Under the pieces are notes generated by a model. That model was not told the origin of the DNA. It ran no database searches and saw only the letters and a list, made by a program, of their open reading frames with translations. From contig NZ_QUEE01000002.1 of NCBI RefSeq assembly GCF_003477885.1, positions 124,001 to 188,000 on the forward strand: a DNA stretch of 64,000 nt, given 5' to 3'. Each line of letters starts with the position of its first letter. The stretch's first letter is position 1. Source of the DNA: Lachnotalea sp. AF33-28. Lineage in GTDB: Bacteria; Bacillota; Clostridia; Lachnospirales; Lachnospiraceae. Below are positions 7,403-14,851 of this stretch, piece after piece. A program made the translations under genes and the position numbers.

Positions 7403-8125
7403 GTGAAAACAGTGGAACTAAAAATCAGAGAGAATACAGAGCAGCATATGCAGGAACTAAAGCAGTGGCTTCTTGAGATCGCGGACAGCGGGCCGGAGGA
7501 GATGTCCGCCTTCTTCACCGCCCGAATCGACGGCTATGAGCAGCATATGTCCGTGTGGCAGCCGGCATATCAGCGGTTTGCACAGCTTCTTCCGGCGGAT
7601 TCCCGCAGCATCCTGGATCTGGGCTGCGGAACAGGCCTGGAGCTGGATGAGATATTCAAACGTTATCCAGATGCGAAGGTGTTTGGCATCGATCTGTGCC
7701 AGGATATGCTGGATCGGCTGCAGCAAAAGCATGGCCACCGGAATCTGGAGACCGTATGCGCGGACTACTGCCAGTATAACTTCGGATCGGAGAAATGGGA
7801 TTCAGTCATTTCCTTCGAAAGCCTGCATCATTTTCTGCCGGACAAAAAGCGGCAGCTCTACCGTAAAATTTATGATGCGCTGAAGAAGGGCGGCGTGTTT
7901 TTGCTGGGAGATTATATTGCATGCTGTGAAGAGGAAGAACAGCTGCTGCGGCAGGTGTATACAGATAAACGGGAAAAATTTAAGATCCCGGACAGCCAGT
8001 TCATACATTTTGATATTCCGCTGACGCTGGAGCATGAGACCGGCCTGCTGCAGGATGCAGGTTTTGCGAGCATCACTGCAGCGGACAGCATCAACGGTGC
8101 AACCATAATTTATGCGGTAAAATAA
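7403..8125 (+). CDS. Class I SAM-dependent methyltransferase
   Basis: A 240-residue Rossmann-fold methyltransferase. Motif I is ILDLGCGTGLELDE at about residues 70-83, the acidic end of strand 2 is VFGIDLCQDML, and motif IV is DSVISFESLHHFL. A KKGGVFLLGDY strand precedes the C-terminal substrate part. The N-terminal 60 residues are helical. GTG 7403 is used, with GGGAGC upstream. Such stand-alone enzymes methylate small molecules or, less often, tRNA; nothing here identifies the acceptor. Its place after the membrane MerR gene may mean shared regulation. Confidence 0.85.
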   Translation: MKTVELKIRENTEQHMQELKQWLLEIADSGPEEMSAFFTARIDGYEQHMSVWQPAYQRFAQLLPADSRSILDLGCGTGLELDEIFKRYPDAKVFGIDLCQDMLDRLQQKHGHRNLETVCADYCQYNFGSEKWDSVISFESLHHFLPDKKRQLYRKIYDALKKGGVFLLGDYIACCEEEEQLLRQVYTDKREKFKIPDSQFIHFDIPLTLEHETGLLQDAGFASITAADSINGATIIYAVK

Positions 8126-8164
8126 CTACTGATGCCATATCTACCTTGCATATGTAATATATAT

Positions 8165-8193
8165 TTGACATTTGCCTTTCCCAGGTCTATAAT
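8165..8193 (+). promoter_or_regulatory. Consensus promoter of the XRE operon
   Basis: TTGACA (8165-8170), 17 bp, TATAAT (8188-8193): perfect sigma-A hexamers at ideal spacing, 33 bp before the HTH gene. Confidence 0.78.
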
Positions 8194-8225
8194 ACGCTTA
8201 AGAAGACGTAATGCAGGAGCAGCTC

Positions 8226-8423
8226 ATGAAAAACTTGAAGATGAAGGTGGCGCGGATGGAAAAGGGCCTTTCGCAGATTGAACTTGCCGCTAAAGTGGGC
8301 GTGACCAGGCAGACCATTGGGATGATTGAGGCGGGAGACTACAATCCGACATTGAACCTGTGCATTTCCATCTGCAGAGAGCTTGATAAGACGCTGGACG
8401 ATTTATTCTGGGAGGGAGCATAG
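8226..8423 (+). CDS. Small XRE family helix-turn-helix regulator
   Basis: A 65-residue Cro/C1-type DNA-binding protein consisting only of the helix-turn-helix domain (LSQIELAAKVGVTRQTIGMIEAGDYNPTL is the recognition region, cited here in outline). It resembles the YgzD-like regulators common in Firmicutes. ATG 8226 is preferred because AGGAGC lies just upstream; ATG 8211 precedes that site. It is followed after 3 bp by a membrane protein, an arrangement conserved in many Clostridia, and the regulator probably controls its own operon. Confidence 0.88.
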   Translation: MKNLKMKVARMEKGLSQIELAAKVGVTRQTIGMIEAGDYNPTLNLCISICRELDKTLDDLFWEGA

Positions 8424-8426
8424 GCG

Positions 8427-8891
8427 ATGAAACGGTATCTGGATGAGAGACAGCAGCAAGAGATGAGCCGGACGGGGACGGCAGGCTTTTATGTGATATT
8501 TTTCCTGTGTGCGGTTTCGGTCATTGTGCAGCTCGTATTTTTAGGCTCCGGCTTTGCGGATGTGGCGGGAGAGACCGCCGCTCTGCTGGGCGGAGGGCTC
8601 ATTTACCTGGTGCGCGGCATAAGGCACGGCCTGTTTCTCACCGCCGGCAGACAGCCCGGCATAAAGGAGTCGGCCCTGTACAGCGTGATCCTTTCAGGAA
8701 TTTTTAGTGTTCTGTTTTGTATCGCGCTGCGTGGAAAAGCAAGGCCGGGAGCAGCAGTGGAACCGTATGTGGGAATCTTTTTTCTTGGAATGGCCATCCT
8801 GTGCTTTGCGGTGACCCTGATACTCGGTGTGTGTTCAAATTATATGAAAGCAAGGAGGGAAAGGCAGTATGATGAAGAAAGCGGATCATAA
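8427..8891 (+). CDS. DUF6773-like integral membrane protein
   Basis: A 154-residue hydrophobic protein with four predicted membrane helices, at about residues 18-38, 48-62, 82-98 and 110-135, and a charged C-terminal tail. It resembles the DUF6773-type proteins encoded next to small XRE regulators in Lachnospiraceae; the family number is from memory. Translation is coupled to the regulator (3-bp gap) and to the following gene (23-bp overlap). Function unknown. The regulator-membrane protein pair is likely one unit that responds to some envelope or growth signal, which is inference. Confidence 0.6.
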   Translation: MKRYLDERQQQEMSRTGTAGFYVIFFLCAVSVIVQLVFLGSGFADVAGETAALLGGGLIYLVRGIRHGLFLTAGRQPGIKESALYSVILSGIFSVLFCIALRGKARPGAAVEPYVGIFFLGMAILCFAVTLILGVCSNYMKARRERQYDEESGS

Positions 8892-9147
8892 AAAGAGTGC
8901 GTGTGAGGAGACGGTTACAGCGATGAAGCCTGTCAGGCTGTGCAGCGCTTCCGACCGCATAGAAGCGGATATGATGATCGATATACTGAATCAGAACGGC
9001 ATTCAGGCATACCGGCAGAGCGTGGGAGCCGGCGGTATTATGGATATCTATGCCGGAAACTCTACTTTTGGAGAAGATGTGTTTGTGGATGAGAGGGATC
9101 TGGATCGGGCGGGAGAACTGGTTTCCAATATGATCGGTGAACCGTAA
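8869..9147 (+). CDS. DUF2007 family protein
   Basis: A 92-residue protein. After about 20 variable residues it has the DUF2007 pattern: PVRLCSASDRIEADMM, then ILNQNGIQAYRQ, then a DIYAGN turn and a C-terminal VFVDERDLDRAGELV helix. The fold is a small ferredoxin-like domain, described as a putative signal-transducing protein without proven function. It overlaps the membrane-protein gene by 23 bp and is the last gene of the operon, followed by a strong hairpin terminator. Confidence 0.8.
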   Translation: MMKKADHKKSACEETVTAMKPVRLCSASDRIEADMMIDILNQNGIQAYRQSVGAGGIMDIYAGNSTFGEDVFVDERDLDRAGELVSNMIGEP

Positions 9148-9187
9148 GACCGCCGTGCGTACCCGGCAGCAATTCGAAAACCGGCAA

Positions 9188-9237
9188 GAAAGCCGCTGTG
9201 GAGATGTTTATTTTTGAACATCTTCACAGCGGCTTTC
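9188..9237 (+). terminator. Strong hairpin terminator
   Basis: GAAAGCCGCTGTGGAGATGTT (9188-9208) pairs with 9217-9237 over 21 bp with one G-U pair and an 8-nt loop, just after the DUF2007 gene. Only a short T-rich tail (TTCATTT) follows. Confidence 0.75.
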
Positions 9238-9240
9238 TTC

Positions 9241-9478
9241 ATTTAGTAGGAAATTCCTTCGTAATTTCTATTGGTCCCCTGCGCTGCGCTTGGCGGCAGG
9301 ATACACCCTATTGAACAAAAGCCCTCCGTGAGGATCGGGCTGCAATACTATGTAAAAGTCAAAAAATGAAAACCCGGAAAAAAAGAGCTATATTCGTATA
9401 CTGTTTCCGGTGGTACTATGGAAAAAATCGCACGGCCGCCTCTAAGCAAATAAATGCGCACTGATACAGGAGGATCAT
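9241..9478 (+). other. Intergenic stretch before GH2 gene
   Basis: I see no gene here. It holds GC-rich short inverted stretches (9287-9301) and an A-rich segment (9360-9390) that may carry the promoter of the GH2 operon, but no convincing -35/-10 pair. AGGAGG immediately precedes the GH2 start. Confidence 0.3.
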
Positions 9479-11083
9479 ATGAGCACAGAGAGATTATTCC
9501 AGACACATGAAATACGCAGACAGACGGACCTGAATGGTATGTGGCAGTTTCAGACGCTTGAGGAACCGGTGCTGCCGGAGCGCTATACGGACACCATGTC
9601 CGTTCCCTCCTGCTGGGAGATGACGCTGCCGTATTGCAGATACAGGGGATTGGCGGCCTATAAAAAAGAGATCCATACCGACAGACAGGGAAATCTGCGT
9701 TTCCTGTTTAAAGGCATAAGCCATACCGGAACAGTTTATCTGGACGGACAAAGGATTGGATCGCATTATAATGCATATACGCCTTTCAGTGCGATTGCAT
9801 CGAACGTCCCCGCAGGGGAACATACCTTGGAAGTTTTGGTGGATAACCGTTTTACGGAGGGATCTAAGCTGCACATACCCAACGATTATTTTACTTACGG
9901 CGGGATCACACGGAATGCATTTATGGAAATCGTGCCGGACTGCTTCATAGAACGGATGGAATTCGAACCGGATCTAAGAGAGGGAAAATGGTCGGCCCGG
10001 ATTCGCGTGTATGTACGAAATCTGTCGGCCCTTTCTAAATCTGTGAATGTCAGACTGTCCTGTGCGGGCTGTGATGGCGCGGTACAGGGTACGGCTTTCG
10101 CCAATCAGATCACAGAGATGGCATTGTCTATGGAATTTTATGCGGCACAGGCTTGGAGTCATGAATCGCCGAGTCTGTATTATCTGAAAGCAGCATTATG
10201 GGTGGATGATGAACGGGCGGATGATTTGATAGAGCGCGTTGGTTTCCGCACGGTGAGACGGCAGGGCAGCCGGATTGCAATAAACGGAGATATCAAGCTG
10301 ATCAGGGATATCGGAGCGAATGCGGTAAGAACCTGTCATTATCCCAATGATGAACTTTTCCTTGATTTATGCGATGAAAACGGCATTTTTGTCTGGGAAG
10401 AAAGCCATGACCGCGGCGGAGATGAGAAACGGATTACCGATCCGGAGTTTGTGAGACAGTCCATGGAAGTGATGCATGAAATGCTGGAAACTCACTATAA
10501 CCATCCGTCCATCATCATATGGGGCTGCCTGAATGAGGCTGCGTCGGACTGCGAAAAGGGCAGCGAAGTATACCGCACACATCTGGAGTATCTGGCTTCG
10601 GACAGGAGCAGGCTGTGTACGTTTGCCAGCAATAAGACAGAAGGGGATCTATGCCTTGGCATGGAAGATATCTGTTCGTTTAATATGTATCCCTGCTGGT
10701 ACAATGATGAGACGGCAGAGGAGGCGATGAAGAGAATCCGTACCCGGATCAAAGAAACCGGAAATGATGGAAAGCCCATAATCGTCAGTGAATTCGGCGG
10801 AGGTGCCATCTACAATTTCCACGATGTCATGCGTGTAAAGTGGAGTGAAGAATACCAGGCCGATCTGCTGAAGCTTGTTACAGCACAGCTCCTGGAACAG
10901 GAAGATGTGACTGGCATCTTTGTATGGCAGTTCTGCGATGTGAGGGTATCACAGGAGGGGGAACGAAACTGGCCGATGACACGGCCGTTAAGCAGGAACA
11001 ATAAAGGCATCGTGGACGAGTTTCGCAGGCCGAAGCTGGCCTATTACGCTCTTCGGGATATATTCAGACAGGACGGACGTTAA
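9479..11083 (+). CDS. Glycoside hydrolase family 2 (beta-glucuronidase/galactosidase type) with internal deletion
   Basis: A 534-residue GH2 enzyme: an N-terminal sugar-binding jelly roll (about 15-165), an immunoglobulin-like domain (170-265) and a TIM barrel (265-530). The acid/base Glu353 lies in WGCLNEAAS and the nucleophile Glu438 in VSEFGGG, both present. The ending (WQFCDVRVS, NNKGIVDEFRRPKLAY) is like Clostridia beta-glucuronidases. However, AING (about 10285) runs straight into DIKLIRDIGANAVRT. In relatives about 28 residues containing the KGxNRHEDHP motif and the first barrel strand lie between them. This in-frame loss should cripple folding or substrate binding. No signal peptide, so intracellular. 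It heads a transporter locus, suggesting it once processed the imported oligosaccharide. Confidence 0.82.
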   Translation: MSTERLFQTHEIRRQTDLNGMWQFQTLEEPVLPERYTDTMSVPSCWEMTLPYCRYRGLAAYKKEIHTDRQGNLRFLFKGISHTGTVYLDGQRIGSHYNAYTPFSAIASNVPAGEHTLEVLVDNRFTEGSKLHIPNDYFTYGGITRNAFMEIVPDCFIERMEFEPDLREGKWSARIRVYVRNLSALSKSVNVRLSCAGCDGAVQGTAFANQITEMALSMEFYAAQAWSHESPSLYYLKAALWVDDERADDLIERVGFRTVRRQGSRIAINGDIKLIRDIGANAVRTCHYPNDELFLDLCDENGIFVWEESHDRGGDEKRITDPEFVRQSMEVMHEMLETHYNHPSIIIWGCLNEAASDCEKGSEVYRTHLEYLASDRSRLCTFASNKTEGDLCLGMEDICSFNMYPCWYNDETAEEAMKRIRTRIKETGNDGKPIIVSEFGGGAIYNFHDVMRVKWSEEYQADLLKLVTAQLLEQEDVTGIFVWQFCDVRVSQEGERNWPMTRPLSRNNKGIVDEFRRPKLAYYALRDIFRQDGR

Positions 11084-11236
11084 ACACAATAGCCCTTTTT
11101 TGCCGCATTATCATTTTTAGTGTTTTAGATAGAAAAAAGTACAAGAATCGTAAACGCCGCAAAAACAGGCCATATCTTTTTAAGCGGTCTGCCGCTAGAA
11201 TCGAAGTATCGCAGGAAGAGAGGAGCGCAGGATTTT

Positions 11237-12208
11237 ATGAAAGCAAGAAGGTCAGAAAAAACAGAGATAAAAACAGCAAAAAAGCAGTCATGGGTGAACT
11301 TAATCGTTAAAAACCGATACCTGCTGTTGCTGCTTTTGCCCGGACTGATATACTATATTATTTTCTGCTATGTGCCCATGTATGGCGCGTTGATTGCGTT
11401 TAAGGATTATACGCCGGAGTATGGAAAAGGTTTCATTCAAAATATAATGGAGAGCCCCTGGGTGGGGCTGGAGCATTTCAGAAGGTTTTTTGGCAGCTAT
11501 AATTTCACCCAGCTGCTGCGCAACACCCTGCTGCTTAGCCTATATTCGCTGGTGTTCGGCTTTCCGCTGCCCATTATATTCGCATTGATCCTGAATGAAA
11601 TCAGGGGTAAGCATTTTAAAAAATTCGTACAGACAGCGTCTTATCTGCCGCATTTTATATCGACGGTAGCGGTTGTATCCATGCTCACCCTGTTCTTATC
11701 GCCCCGCTCGGGCTTTATTAACAGGATTATCACTACGCTGTTTCATATGGAGCCCATCTATTTCATGGCGGAACCGGGGTGGTTCAGGATTCTGTATGTG
11801 GCATCCGGGATATGGCAGAGTCTGGGTTGGGGCGCGATCGTCTATATTGCGGCACTCTCCAATGTGGATCAGGGGATGTATGAAGCCGCGACGGTGGATG
11901 GGGCATCGAGATGGCAGAAGATACTGTACATATCGCTGCCTTCGCTGAAATCTACAATCATGATCTTACTGATTCTCAATATCGGAAGCATGTTCTCGGT
12001 AGGAGGAGAAAAGGTCATATTGATGTATCAGCCCAATACTTATGAGACTGCGGATGTGATCAGCTCGTTTATTTACAGAAGAGGCCTGCAGTACGCAGAA
12101 TTTTCTTATACGACAGCGGTTGGACTTTTTAATTCATTTGTGAATATCATATTGCTTGTTTCGGCAAACTGGATTTCCAGAAAGGTCACGGATGAAAGTC
12201 TGTTCTAG
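11237..12208 (+). CDS. Carbohydrate ABC transporter permease (LplB/YtcP-like)
   Basis: A 323-residue inner-membrane subunit of a CUT1-type oligosaccharide importer. It has a lysine-rich cytoplasmic start, six membrane helices and the EAA loop in the form YEAATVDGASRWQKILYISLP at about residues 215-235, which docks on the ATPase. The N-terminal LLLLPGLIYYIIFCYVPMYG is typical of the LplB/YtcP subfamily. It pairs with the permease at 12218 and the binding lipoprotein at 13202. No ATPase gene is nearby, as usual for this class, which shares an MsmX-type ATPase encoded elsewhere. AGGAGC precedes ATG 11237. Confidence 0.93.
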   Translation: MKARRSEKTEIKTAKKQSWVNLIVKNRYLLLLLLPGLIYYIIFCYVPMYGALIAFKDYTPEYGKGFIQNIMESPWVGLEHFRRFFGSYNFTQLLRNTLLLSLYSLVFGFPLPIIFALILNEIRGKHFKKFVQTASYLPHFISTVAVVSMLTLFLSPRSGFINRIITTLFHMEPIYFMAEPGWFRILYVASGIWQSLGWGAIVYIAALSNVDQGMYEAATVDGASRWQKILYISLPSLKSTIMILLILNIGSMFSVGGEKVILMYQPNTYETADVISSFIYRRGLQYAEFSYTTAVGLFNSFVNIILLVSANWISRKVTDESLF

Positions 12209-12217
12209 GAGGAAAAG

Positions 12218-13114
12218 ATGAGAAGAAGGAAAAGAAAAAAAATAGAAGCGATGGATATCATCTGCTATGCGGCTGCATTGATTGTCGTAGTAATCACGCT
12301 GTATCCGGTGCTGCATCTGATGGCGCTGTCCTTCAGCAGCAGCGGCGCCGTATCGAAAAATACCGTATCCATATGGCCGAAGGAATTTACTCTGCAGGCG
12401 TACCGACAGGTGCTCTCCACGGGTACGGTACCGAATTCATTTATAAACAGCATCGTGTATACGGCGATCGGAACGGCTATAAATATGCTGTTTACATCCA
12501 CCATGGCCTATGCTCTGTCAAAAGCTCAGCTGCCGTTCCGCTCATTCTTTACAAAACTGGTGCTCTTGACCATGTATTTAAGCGGCGGCATGATCCCCAC
12601 CTTCCTTTTGGTGAACGCGCTTGGACTGTACGACAGCATATGGGCGCTGGTGCTCCCGGGAGCCGTTTCAACATACAACCTGATCGTGCTGCGCAGTTTT
12701 TTTGCGGCCATGCCGGTGGAACTGGAAGAATCGGCGCGCCTGGATGGGGCAAATGATATCACGGTCTTTTGGAGGATTGTGCTGCCTCTGTCCAAAGCGG
12801 GGCTGGCCACCATCGCGCTGTTTTATCTGGTCGGCCACTGGAATTCTTTTTATTCCGCAATGATCTATCTGCGGTCGGCGGATAAATATCCGCTTCAGCT
12901 TGTACTTCGCAATATCGTAATACAGGGGCAGATGGCGAATGAGCTGGCAGCTGCAGGACAGGCCAGCGCAGCGGAATCGATGTACGGCCAGGTATCCGTT
13001 AATTCCATTAAATATGCGACGCTGTTTCTTTCTATCGTCCCCATGATGTTTATTTATCCTTTTATACAAAAATACTTTGTCAAAGGCGTTATGATCGGTT
13101 CTTTAAAAGGATGA
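12218..13114 (+). CDS. Carbohydrate ABC transporter permease (LplC/YtdP-partner type)
   Basis: The second permease of the CUT1 importer, 298 residues and six membrane helices. The EAA loop is EESARLDGANDITVFWRIVLP at about residues 168-188, and the ending YPFIQKYFVKGVMIGSLKG is nearly invariant in this family. It starts 9 bp after the first permease with AGGAGG, so the two are co-translated. It forms the heterodimeric channel with the product of 11237-12208. No lesion seen. Confidence 0.93.
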   Translation: MRRRKRKKIEAMDIICYAAALIVVVITLYPVLHLMALSFSSSGAVSKNTVSIWPKEFTLQAYRQVLSTGTVPNSFINSIVYTAIGTAINMLFTSTMAYALSKAQLPFRSFFTKLVLLTMYLSGGMIPTFLLVNALGLYDSIWALVLPGAVSTYNLIVLRSFFAAMPVELEESARLDGANDITVFWRIVLPLSKAGLATIALFYLVGHWNSFYSAMIYLRSADKYPLQLVLRNIVIQGQMANELAAAGQASAAESMYGQVSVNSIKYATLFLSIVPMMFIYPFIQKYFVKGVMIGSLKG

Positions 13115-13201
13115 CAGGATTTTTTAATCCGCCGGCGCAAATTTATTATGGCGCGCGGGTTTTAAAATATAGTATAATAATAACCTTAAGGAGGAATTCG
13201 T

Positions 13202-14620
13202 GTGAAAAAAAGAGTAATAGCAACTGTATTGACCTGTATTCTGTTCGTATCCCTTATTGCCGGGTGCAGTAATGCTGCAGAGGGCCCAACATCGGCAGCA
13301 GCCGGCACAGCCCCCGGCCAGAGTGCGGAAACGCCAGGAACTGCCAGCCAGGGAAACGATGCGAAAGAGGAGATTGCGCTTACAATCGCATCCATAATCG
13401 GGAAAGATATTGCGCCCAACCATGAGCCTGTTACCAGGCTGCTGAAAGAAAAATTTAATATTAAAGCCGAATGGACGGATATTTCGACAGATGAACAGTT
13501 AAACCTGCTGTTTTCCACAGGACAGTATCCGGATCTGATATGGAATTACAACGGCGAGGGTACAATAAAGCGCTGGGCCACTCAAGGCTACCTGTATTCC
13601 ATCGATGAGTATATGGACCATCTGCCTAATTACCGGGCTTTATTCAGCGATGAGGAATGGAATACCACCCATACATATGCCTCCAATGCCGACGGTAAAC
13701 TGTATTATGTCCCCACGAAAAATTACCGGTCCGCTGCGGAAGCATGGATGTACCGAATGAATATACTTAAAGAGCTTGATAAGGAAATACCGGCCACAAC
13801 GGATGAATTATACGACCTGCTGAAGGCATATAAGGAAAAATATCCGGACTCGATTCCGATTGCGAACCGCTGGGGATTTTCTAACTTTTTAAAAGGATTT
13901 GCGCTTGCCTTCCGGACCGGTACCTCCTTCCTGTACGATCCTGACAGCAGCCAGCTGGAATACGGACCGGCCACGGATAAATTCCGTGAAATGCTGATCT
14001 ATGTATCGAAATTATATGCGGAAGGCCTGGTGGACCCGGAGCTGCAGACAGCCACAGATACACAGTGGGAAGAGGTGTACGCAAACGGGCTGAATGTTTT
14101 GGAGTACAGCTATACGAACCGGCCTGTTTGGGCAAATAATGTAATGAAAGATGCAGATCCGGATGCGGACTGGCAGTGGACCAGCCAATATGTAACCGCA
14201 TATCCTGAAAAAGGAGAGCTGGTGCCGAAAGAGCTCCCTTATCAGCCGTGGGGATCTGTGCTGACCAAGGCAATGACAGAGGAAGAGCTGCAGAGATTTC
14301 TGGAAGTGATCGACTGGAGCTGCAGCGAAGAGGGGCAGCGGTGGTTCAGCATGGGAGAAGAAGGGATCACCTATGAAATGGCAGACGGTAAGCCTGTATT
14401 TAAGGATGATATTTACAGCGTAACGAATCCGGACGGGAAAGAGATTGCAGAGTTAGGATATGGCTATTACCTGATCCGTTCCCGGGAATCGTTAGAGCAG
14501 ACCGGTTACGCGGATGATTTGGCGCTGTCAAAAGAAGTGGAGGGCAAACCGTACAGAGCGTTTGTCAGCTATGCGCTCACAGAGGATCAGGAGAAAGAGC
14601 TGATTGATCCGGAAACATAG
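13202..14620 (+). CDS. Extracellular solute-binding lipoprotein, C-terminus cut by TAG
   Basis: The substrate-binding lipoprotein of the adjacent importer. The signal peptide ends in the lipobox SLIAGC, so Cys22 would be lipidated, and an Ala/Ser/Thr-rich linker follows. The body matches the large LplA-type binding proteins (LFSTGQYPDLIWN, LYYVPTKNY, FKDDIYS). GTG 13202 has AAGGAGG upstream. The frame stops at TAG 14618-14620 after 472 residues, yet the same frame continues without interruption to TAA 14777-14779 with a sequence typical of the family's C-terminal helices. The protein therefore probably lost about 52 residues to a nonsense mutation and may be unstable. Confidence 0.88.
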   Translation: MKKRVIATVLTCILFVSLIAGCSNAAEGPTSAAAGTAPGQSAETPGTASQGNDAKEEIALTIASIIGKDIAPNHEPVTRLLKEKFNIKAEWTDISTDEQLNLLFSTGQYPDLIWNYNGEGTIKRWATQGYLYSIDEYMDHLPNYRALFSDEEWNTTHTYASNADGKLYYVPTKNYRSAAEAWMYRMNILKELDKEIPATTDELYDLLKAYKEKYPDSIPIANRWGFSNFLKGFALAFRTGTSFLYDPDSSQLEYGPATDKFREMLIYVSKLYAEGLVDPELQTATDTQWEEVYANGLNVLEYSYTNRPVWANNVMKDADPDADWQWTSQYVTAYPEKGELVPKELPYQPWGSVLTKAMTEEELQRFLEVIDWSCSEEGQRWFSMGEEGITYEMADGKPVFKDDIYSVTNPDGKEIAELGYGYYLIRSRESLEQTGYADDLALSKEVEGKPYRAFVSYALTEDQEKELIDPET

Positions 14621-14779
14621 ATCGATGATATCTATCAGGAGTATACACTGCGGTTTATTACAGGCAGCCTGGATCCCTCCAGTGACGAGACCTGGCAGGA
14701 GTATCTTGACAGACTGAAATCCGCAGGCCTTCAAGAGGTGGCGGAAATAAGAAAATCTGTTGCGATTATATCGCAGTAA
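14618..14779 (+). pseudogene. Orphaned C-terminal coding tail of the binding protein
   Basis: Beginning with the TAG at 14618, the binding-protein frame continues as IDDIYQEYTLRFITGSLD, then DETWQEYLDRLKSAGL, and ends at TAA 14777-14779. The other binding protein in this window (57347-58957) ends with an equivalent helix pattern (FITGTRPLEEWDAYVAEF). The tail has no start codon of its own, so it would be made only by readthrough. Confidence 0.75.
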
Positions 14780-14793
14780 TATCAGAAATCGCA

Positions 14794-14824
14794 GGGGGGC
14801 GGCAGCCGTATGGCCGCCCTCCCT
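14794..14824 (+). terminator. GC-rich hairpin after binding-protein gene
   Basis: GGGCGGC (14797-14803) pairs with GCCGCCC (14813-14819), extended by flanking G and C runs. No U-run follows. It may reduce readthrough into, or processing between, the binding-protein and sensor genes. Confidence 0.4.
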
Positions 14825-14851
14825 ATTGACGTTTAGGAGGGGGGAGAAGAG

